DNA from: Pelomyxa schiedti
Taxonomy: Eukaryota; Evosea; Pelobiontida; Pelomyxidae
DNA: 64,000 nucleotides
NCBI GenBank assembly: GCA_020536535.1
Contig: JAHLWZ010000626.1
Coordinates: 61,397-125,396 of the forward strand
Direction: 5' to 3'
The translations under genes and the position numbers were made by a program. Below, in pieces: positions 56,661-64,000 of the stretch (the first letter of the stretch is position 1; each line of letters starts with the position of its first letter). The notes under the pieces are model-generated. The model made no database searches. It saw nothing but the letters and a program-made list of their open reading frames with translations, and was not told the origin of the DNA.

Positions 56661-59600
56661 CTATTGCAAGAGAATGGCCTCGATTGAGGGGTCTGAGGGT
56701 AATAGTGCCTCATTGACATCGTCTATGTCACTGTCGGACATTTCAAGATTGGAGCTTCCTCCAACGTTGTCTGTTTGGTGTGCATAAGTGAAGTTACCAC
56801 TCTCCTGACTTGTATTGACAGAGACAGAGGGAGGGAGGGGAGAGTTGAGTTGTTGTAGTTCCTGGTTGCTGCCGCAAATGGGAGAGGTGGCTTGACACAT
56901 GGCTTTCAGTCGCTCCAGGTTTTGGAGAACTTGGGAGAAGTTGGGCCTTTTTGGTTTGATGTTTTCCTTGAGTGAAGAATGGAAAGGACCAGGGCACACC
57001 TCATTTCTGGTTCTTCAGCCCAACATTCCTTAGCAACCTTTGAATAGGGGGAAGGAACTTCAGGGGGGAAGGTTGGCCTGAGCCCCTCATTCGCAACACC
57101 AAAAATGACCATGTATGGGGACATGCCATCATATGGTTCTTGTCGTGTGACACATTCAAACATTACAATCCCAAAACTATCAGCAAGTAAAAACAGAAAA
57201 AAAATGAATACCACCTACCTATATATGTCCACCTGCATTGTATAATGCATCCGGCGTAGAACTTCTGGTGCGGTCTTAATTGTCCATTAGTGTAAAGTGA
57301 GTGTCTGGGCATACCCAGCTAGGAGTCCCGCAAGCAGTTAAGGCTTGAGAAGGACTGGAAAGGATGGCACTTAACCCAAAATCGCACACTTTTACTTTCC
57401 AGTGCTCATCAACAAGTAAATTATGGCTCTTGAGGTCCTGTGCTGTATTAGCCAATACCTTACAGATGAACTCACATACCCGGTGGATTATAGGGGGAGA
57501 ACAACTGTGAAGATAAAGGCAGCCTTTGGCAGCATCTATGAGCAAACGCAAAGCTAAGCTCCTACACAATAGTAATTGAATAAAATAAATGTGCAGGTTG
57601 GGTTTGTGCTCACAGATTCATAGGAAGTTGGGGATTGTGCAGGATGCTGTACAGGCTTCCACGGCACATAAACTCCATGGCAAGGCAAATGTCAGGTGGA
57701 GCCATGCAACAACCAAAAAATTGCAGCACATTGGGATGAGTCAAAGACCTGAGATGATGAGATTTTGTTGTGAATATTAGTCTACCTCATTATAGAGACC
57801 TCTTTTCTGAATTCTTTCATGAGATCGCTACTTAGGCAACTGGATGGAAGCTTTTTAATAGCAATAGTTACCCCTTTCCATTTTGCTTTATACACCTAAG
57901 CTAGTGGTAACTATGGAGCCGAGATGGGGGGAGTGTACTTGGCCAAATGTTCCTGTTCCTATTACACTTCCAATGTGTATGTCTCCCATATCGAGTTCTT
58001 CATTTGCTTCTAATGATTGCTTGTGAAACGCACACTGGAAGTATCTTGGTACCTAGTTTTTCGTGGGGCCCAGATTTTTTAAAAAATCTGCGGATGATGA
58101 AAATCACCATCAAGACCATGCAGATAAACGCTATGCACGCTAACGCAAAAATGACCCAGACGAGCTTTCCTTGGAAGCGAGACTCTAGATGGTACTCAGC
58201 TAAAGGCTGAAGAAAAATGGAGTATACCAGATTGATACGTAAACTCAATGGGGAGTGAAAACTGTTGGGCATTTAAGCTTAAGGATAAGTTCGTAGTCTC
58301 ATAGGCGCTCCACTGTGGACTTGAGCATACAACTTCACCTGCTTGGGTAAAACTTGGGGGATAAGGAGAAAAAGTCTCTACAAAGAATACATACAAGCCA
58401 ATAACCAGTATAGAATAATTTTGGGAAAAAAATTTACAACGTATGAAAGGCTCAGTGTCGATGATATTTTCTCCAAAAATGGTCAAATTGGTGCCCCCAG
58501 TGAGGCTATCACTGTCTGGGGATACCTCCGTCAATTCCACATCATCTGTTCAGCAGTTTAAGTGGAATGAATGATAAAAAAAAAAAAAAAAGGACTCACT
58601 ATAGAACTGGTATTTCACCGATCCACGCTTATTGATGCTGAGAAGTTGAAATGAGAGTGGAAAAAAGGACTTACCACCTCACTGCGATTCACAGCTTTTG
58701 GGTAACTTACAGTAAAATTTACATTAGAGGCAGTATGTGATGGTGCTATGCACTGTAATTCTGAGGAGGAAAGATATGTGGCCGGCACTTGGCAAATAGT
58801 AAGAAGAAAAAGGATTGGGACGTGCGCCTACCAGAATAATCCCCAAAGTGGCAAACAGGAGAAAAGTCAACAAATGCTGCACCGAATACTTGGACAATAG
58901 TCGACCCTCCAGTGGGACCACAACTAGGGTTTAATGCTGTCACGAGTGTCGGACTGAAGGAATATTGAAGTGTTACAAGGATGTAACTAATACAAATTTC
59001 GTTGTTGTAAATTAGCACCTGCAAAGTAACTTATAAGCCCGAGAACATAAAAGAAAGACAGAACCTGCAGCTCATTGAAACCACTACTGTTGTAGGCAGG
59101 CCAACCGTTTGGGGTGTTTCGCTCTAGCTCTGCCTGTATTTAAAGTTATTCTTCACCAAGAAGAATTGGGTATGCCATTGTAACACAGTTTCCACAAGTA
59201 CAGGAAGTTACAGGTAGAACAACAGTATCAACTTGATATTGTTGAAGTTCAATGTTAATCTGACATGTGTTAGGAGTCAAAAGAATAACGGAAAACAACC
59301 TTGGCCGGGCTTGGGTCCGTAGTGTCACAACCAAATGTTCCATAGACATCCAAAGTGACTCGTGTCACCTTAGACCCAATTGGGGTGGGGTCCATGAAAT
59401 ACTTCACCCCTTCGTCCCAGCCTCTGTGGAAAGGTTGGTGGATGCGGTGTAAGTAAGCAAGTTACACACTCGGAAGAGCTGCAGGCGTAACCGGAAGTAT
59501 AATTCCCACTTTCACAAGACGGACAAACAGTACCCCCGTTCTTGTTGATTTTCGTTGGAATTTATCGCGAAAGTGAGGGTAGTTTACCCAGTAAACGGTC

Positions 59601-59698
59601 GCATAAGCCAGATAGCCGCTGGCCGAATGGAAACAATACGCACAAAGCAACAAGATCCACAAACAACGCCACACAGACGACAACTTCTTCCCACTCAT
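56661..59698 (-). CDS. Receptor-type TKL kinase with IPT/TIG ectodomain
   Basis: ATG 59696-59698 opens a signal peptide ([20 protein letters not shown]). The ectodomain includes two IPT/TIG domains: '[20 protein letters not shown]' with '[18 protein letters not shown]', and '[20 protein letters not shown]' with 'PFIRCKFF' and '[20 protein letters not shown]'. The transmembrane helix is '[20 protein letters not shown]', then the basic 'RRFFKKS'. The kinase has 'GTGTFGQV' and 'VTIAIKKLP' (Lys present), then 'IIHR' plus, across an intron, '[20 protein letters not shown]' (HRDLKSHN, DFG), then '[20 protein letters not shown]' and '[20 protein letters not shown]'. The Ser/Asp-rich tail ends at 56661. 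IPT/TIG receptor kinases occur in amoebae. The DLKSHN loop is TKL-like; Ser/Thr or dual specificity is likely. Over a dozen introns. Confidence 0.85.
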
Positions 59699-59767
59699 CA
59701 CGTATTAACGCCACCAGCAAAATTTTGTGTTGTGTTTTTCGCGAGTGTTTACTGTCATCAAAAGCGA

Positions 59768-60842
59768 ATGACAATCTCGCCGGGAAAACATTCACATTTG
59801 ACCGATGCAGATGCCAAGGATCTTGCAGTCAAACGAAAGGAAAAAAACAAAAAAAAACACGAACGAATGAATCACAGTAGCAGCGACGAGGGCCATGGCC
59901 ACAGCCCAAAGACGTCGCACAGAGCAGCCAAGAAAATGCTGAGGGCAAAGGCTGTTGCTGCGTCAAAAGGACCATTGGGTGAGATCCCACCGGCGGGGCA
60001 CGGGATGCTGTATACTACCCTCAAAGTGATTGGACTGGTGAGTTTGATACCGATGGTGCTTGGCACGATGTACGCGATGTCGTTTTTCGCGGCGCAGATC
60101 GCCGACAGGATGTACTTGCTGGCTTACGCGTGGGCGGTGTACACTGCGGTGCTTTGTTTCATCTATTTCTACTGGCGGAAGGCAACGATTACGCTAGAGT
60201 CGTTTTCTACCCAAAACGTTGGCCACTTTGTCATTTCTGTTGGTGCTTACCACTTCTTGAGCATCGCGAATATCCTCCCTGTGCACCACAGAAGGGTTTG
60301 TTTTTGTTGTAGTTATTTTTTCTTGCTTATTCAAACAGGTTGGGATTTATCTCTGGATCACAATCACAATGCTTGCGAACATAGTGATTTTTTTCATTGA
60401 TGACACTGATTACGCAGCCAAAGAGCGGGAGCAAGCTGAAGAAGACCGCAAAAAAGAAGAAGAAAGGGAGAAGCAGAAGCAAGAGAGGAAGTTGAGTGGA
60501 AAAGTGAAGAAGAAGCCCACCCCGTGGTGGAGAAAGAACAGAACTGTGAGGATCCTTATGGACATTGTTGTCTATGTTGGTGCAGTTGCGATCATTGTGG
60601 GAGTTGTGTGGGCCTGCTACCGGTCTGTGGAAGGGTGGAAAAAGCGAAGAGCAGAGACTATGGGGAAGAGGTACGGCTATGACAGTGATACCGGGCAGGA
60701 GTGGGATGCTGAAAGAATTGTCGAGGAAGAGTGGAAGAACGCCAAACCAGAGGACTTCACAGAGGAAGTAGTTCACAAGGATGAGAATTGGGATGCAGAG
60801 AAAGTACTCCAGAAGATGTTGGAAGAAGACGGCGAACTTTGA
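59768..60842 (+). CDS. Multispanning membrane protein with charged coiled-coil loop
   Basis: ATG 59768. Two exons joined at 60296-60338 in frame. An 80-residue basic/His head, then four or five hydrophobic segments: 'LKVIGLVSLIPMVLGTMYAM', 'YLLAYAWAVYTAVLCFIYFY', 'FVISVGAYHFLSIANILPV', 'GIYLWITITMLANIVIFF' and 'ILMDIVVYVGAVAIIVGVVW'. Between the last two is a highly charged helix (AKEREQAEEDRKKEEEREKQ). The acidic C-terminus repeats 'WDAE' (EWDAERIVEEEWKNA and NWDAEKVLQKMLEEDGEL). I do not recognise the family. It could be an ER or nuclear envelope protein, but this is a guess. Start codon lies 69 bp from the divergent receptor-kinase start. Confidence 0.6.
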
Positions 60843-60979
60843 TAACACGAAAGAAACCCCCACCACACAATAAATAAAATGTCGCAATATCGCAGTTGCC
60901 AGTAGATTGATTGGATAAACGAGATTAAACAAACATAATTTTCCCCTTCGTACTTTTTTCGTTCCGTTCTGATCGCGAG

Positions 60980-63547
60980 ATGCCGCGGGGGAAAGCACAG
61001 AGGAACGCGTCCAATGCGGCGAGGAAGCACGCCAAGATGGCGCAAACGCAAATGGAGGCGCTGATAAAGAAGAAGGAGAAGGATAAAAAGCGAGCCGAGA
61101 GGAAGCTGAACGAGACGAGCCAGCCGCCTTTGGTTTTGTTTGACAGCCCATCGGCTGCAACTGTAACTGTGATCACCCCAACGCCTGCGAAACGGAAACC
61201 GAAATACAAGCCGAAACCGAGGCCAAAACCGGCAACGAAAACTGAAAATGAAACTGACACTATTGTTGCTGCTGCTACTACTACTTCAACCACGACGAGT
61301 ACTCAGAATTCTGGTACTGCTGTTATGCAGGAGGATAGTGTACCATCTGTGGCGGCACAGAAAGTTCCAACTCCAACTCCAGAATCAGCTGCGGCCCCAA
61401 TCCCAATCCCTGAGAAAGCTTCGCAGAGAGTGAGGCCACAAGAGATATCTGAAAGTGAAGAGGAGGACGACATGGAAGGGGAGGCAAAGCAAGCTGGAAG
61501 AAAAAGGCAGGCAACTACCACTGTTACCAAATCAAATTCCTCGAGGGCAAAGCAACCACGAGTGTATGTATAGTTATCACTCCCAAGATATCATTTTCAT
61601 GTTGCTCTTTTCTTACTGTCTCAGGCAACCCCAGACTGCAAATGATTTCGTTAGGTGGCTGAGTGGGCCAATGCATGTCATGGAATGGAAGTTGGATGTC
61701 AGTCATTGAACTCCTTTTCATTAACTTTCTGATATTCTTCCAGCAATTCAGAAATCTATTGCTTCAATCCATTACCCGAAATTTGCCTGCTACCATGAGG
61801 GTAAATAATAACCCACAAGTTTTTTTCTAAAGTGCACCAACAACCACAAAAGACAAAGGTATCAATGCCATCTGAGGACTTCCGTAAGGTTGTTCTTGTA
61901 GTAGTGGACTGTGTCCCAGAACGCATTTACAAAGAGAACGCTGGCCTACTCCCTGTACTTCAGCCAGACAAATCTATCCTACCCGTATTATTGCCTAGTA
62001 TGTATCAGGGTGAGGGATCCAATCCATTGACACTACTGCAGAAAAAGAATCAGTATTTGACAACTTGATGGTATTAAGTAAGTGCACCTCTGTTGCGCCA
62101 GTGGGATCCGTTCCAGTAGAACAGTTCTTATTACCTGAAAGAGCAGAGTTCAATCCCGATACAATGTCTTCTCTCGTTTTTCGTTCGCATAATCTTATTG
62201 ATTACTAGAAACTTCAAATCAACTCAATCTTTACCCTCAGAGGAAACACTACCCCCCAACAAAGCTGTCATTGCAATACAATGCGAAATGGTTTCTCTTT
62301 CTATTTCGTCACTACGTTTTAATCCGTTTTCCAGGTCAAAGGAAAAACTGGTCTGCAGTTGGCGAGGATCACATTGGTTGATCAAACACTGCAAACACTT
62401 TTAGATACACTGGTTAAGCCTGAAGAGCCAATTGAAGATTGTATGACAAGGTTTGCCACCCAAGGGAAAAAAATGACATGCCAAAAAACATTTCAATACA
62501 GTACACATGGGATTTCAGAGGACTTATTATCTGCTGCCGCTTTTACATTTGAGCAAGTTCAGAATATGTTGTTAAAAGTGGTTTCCTCTGAAGTAATTCT
62601 TGTTGGCCACAATATTGAGAGCATTCTAAATAGTTTGAAGGTATGGAAAAAGGTGGCTTTTCTACTTTATTTTACAGGCTGGTAGGTCAAACACTCTCGA
62701 TTGGTTGACGTAGGGGGATTATTCATATCTCCTATTCACCCCGTCAAAGAGAGCCTGGAGGTTCTTGCTCTCACCCACCTGCACATTTCAAACAAGCCAT
62801 TACACAGTGTTGACGCCGCTATTGCTTCAATGAAGCTTCTTCAACTCAAAATTTCTGGAGGTGAGAGCTCTCACATGGCATACAACGGTTTTTCATTTAT
62901 GCAGGAACAAGTGTTGGCATCAGTCTTCTTGACTGGCTAGAAGAACATCAAAAAAACACAACTTACATAGATTCTGCCGCGTTGTCTTCTAAGTGGTACG
63001 GAAATGGAGATCACAAATTTGTCAAATCTGTTATCACTACAAACGATGCCGAGGTTTTTCCATCCATTGACCAAAGCAAGTTTAATATCTCCACAGACAA
63101 CAGGCACTGTTGTTAAACTGCTGCAGGATGACACAACACATGTTGTACTTGCACACTTGCAATGCTACAACCCACCAAGTAAAGGAAGCTAGTGAGATTT
63201 TTTGTTGGCCTAATACCATTCCAGATTCTTCCCAAATAAACGCCGCTCTCTCCAGCTACAATGAGTCTATTAAGACCATTCTAGGGAGCACCCCACCCAA
63301 CTCCTTTGCACTAGTAATAACAACAGGGGCTCCAAAATCCCTCAGGCATGTTGGCCAACAACAACTTCTCCCCCACTTCACTTACCCAAAAGCTAACACC
63401 TCAAAAAACAAAAGTAGTGACACGGGTGGGACCAAAGAATCCAAGGAGCGGGTAATTTGCCGGCTTCACTTCTCTCCGCTTGCGCCAGCACCTCCACAGA
63501 CCAAAAGAAAAAACAAACCAAAGAAATGCAACCACCATGACCATTGA
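60980..63547 (+). CDS. REXO1-like RNase T/DEDDh exonuclease homologue lacking catalytic residues
   Basis: ATG 60980. A basic head 'MPRGKAQRNASNAARKHAKM' and a Lys/Pro/Thr-rich region lead to a REXO1-family domain: 'VVLVVVDCVPERIYKEN' upstream, then 'VIAIQCEMVKGKTGLQLARI', 'TLVDQTLQTLLDTLVKPEEP', 'ILVGHNIESILNSLK', 'LVDVGGLFISPIHPVKES' and 'PLHSVDAAIASMKLLQLKI'. In active Rex1 enzymes these read D-C-E-M, E-S/N-D-L and H-x4-D; here they are Q-C-E-M, E-S-I-L and L-H-S-V-D-A, so three or four of the five DEDDh residues are gone. Rex1 trims 5S, tRNA and 5.8S 3' ends; this copy is probably an inactive RNA-binding or scaffold protein. About eight introns. The Lys-rich end stops just before 63548. 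Confidence 0.75.
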
Positions 63548-64000
63548 AAGGCACCCGCGCCAGGCGACTTGGAGATTGAGAGATTCATTTTTTTCCTGTT
63601 TTTGAGCACAAATTGGGGGAACAAAATAAAAGGAAACAAAAACTAAAACGATACATGAGACAGCACGAGTTAATCAAAACAATAAAAAAACCCAGATCTA
63701 GTCATAGCTGCCATACCGTACAGCAAGGCATTTCTGTGTTACGCTTTTTTTTTTTTTTATGACTGCCTTGCACAAACCAGAGATTTTAACCCTTTAGCTA
63801 AAATCTCCGGTGACCGGCGGTGCGATGTTCTGGGATCGACAAAGATGGATCGCGGTGGACCGCGATGCATCGGGATGGGATAGGGGGATGGAGCGGGATG
63901 GATCGCGGTGGACCGGGATGGATGGTGATGGTGAGCCGTCGGCGAGGGTTTTTGGAGCCAGGCTGGCAACAAATAAATAAATAAATTTCTTTTTCCCTTT
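63548..64000. other. Terminal intergenic stretch with short repeats and a hairpin
   Basis: No gene is supported. An 8 bp inverted repeat AGATTTTA/TAAAATCT (63781-63788 and 63799-63806, 10 nt loop) follows a T run. Two near-identical 24-mers GATGGATCGCGGTGGACCG(C/G)GATG lie at 63844-63867 and 63897-63920. An ATAA repeat lies near 63972-63983. A minus-strand open frame (63757-63972) is Pro/His-rich and low complexity and is not claimed as a gene. Confidence 0.5.
63844..63920. repeat. Imperfect minisatellite (GATGGATCGCGG... unit)
   Basis: The 24 bp unit GATGGATCGCGGTGGACCGCGATG is repeated 53 bp downstream with one change. The spacer and flanks contain further (C)GGGATGG and GATGGTGATGG degenerate copies. 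The array is GC-rich and contrasts with its AT-rich surroundings. Confidence 0.6.

Noticed and set aside
63757-63972. Minus-strand 71-codon Pro/His-rich open frame near the window end
   Set aside because: It is created by the GGGATGG-type repeats, with no domain and no supporting splice or start context.

Overview
This window is nuclear DNA from a gene-dense, intron-rich protist. I think an amoebozoan, perhaps an Archamoebae relative (Pelomyxa/Mastigamoeba/Entamoeba side), is most likely. This rests on family memory, not a search. Clues are: TKL receptor kinases whose kinase domain is preceded by an MSP/ASH-like beta module followed by a 'VGEG..GVVHAGYW|RGRKVAVKVLK' arrangement, as in Entamoeba transmembrane kinases; IPT/TIG ectodomains; a GPR157/cAMP-receptor-like 7TM protein; an ependymin-like secreted protein; and sacsin-type giants. 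Introns are mostly 37-55 nt (a few 60-150), with GTATG/GTTTG-like donors and a CTAAC/CTAAT-like branch site close to the 3' AG. At least two introns appear to be GC-AG. Many neighbouring genes are 50-180 bp apart. Because of the introns, all CDS spans below are genomic extents from start to stop codon. The joins were done by eye from reading frame and protein homology.

Layout. 1-1150 (+): C-terminal end of a TBC-domain RabGAP. 2283-6571 (-): large SIM/C2H2/RING-HC protein. 7112-7630 (-): small protein with a tandem zinc-ribbon-like motif. 8084-12040 (+): UPF1-like SF1 helicase. 12541-13896 (+): papain-family protein with Tyr in place of the catalytic Cys. 14272-17826 (+): type I membrane protein with PPC-like repeats. 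18098-20219 (+): CUE plus three SKICH-like domains. 20400-24463 (+): Cys-rich receptor kinase. 24677-27014 (+): MFS transporter. 27168-29226 (+): RNFT-like membrane RING E3. 29467-31286 (-): PCID2/Thp1 of TREX-2. 31579-40808 (+): two-repeat sacsin-like protein. 40893-42474 (-): secreted protein of unknown family. 42543-44338 (+): ankyrin-containing protein. 44388-45895 (-): MIT-domain protein. 46056-46916 (+): ependymin-like secreted protein. 47050-48453 (+): 7TM receptor. 48504-49090 (-): small tetraspan protein. 49180-52722 (-): AWS-SET-postSET histone methyltransferase. 52900-54892 (+): GT17 glycosyltransferase. 54941-56606 (+): histidine phosphatase. 56661-59698 (-): IPT/TIG receptor kinase. 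59768-60842 (+): multispanning ER-like membrane protein. 60980-63547 (+): REXO1-like protein that lacks the catalytic residues. 63548-64000: repeats and no firm gene.

There is no operon logic. Functions are mixed: signalling receptors (two kinases, one 7TM), ubiquitin and quality control (two RING proteins, a sacsin-like protein, the CUE/SKICH protein), RNA metabolism (helicase, PCID2, REXO1-like), chromatin (SET) and secretion or membranes. No rRNA, convincing tRNA, CRISPR or transposon was seen. The observations most worth following are two probable pseudoenzymes (papain-like, exonuclease-like), the CUE-triple-SKICH architecture, the sacsin-like protein with an F-box-like tail, and several secreted or membrane proteins of no recognised family.
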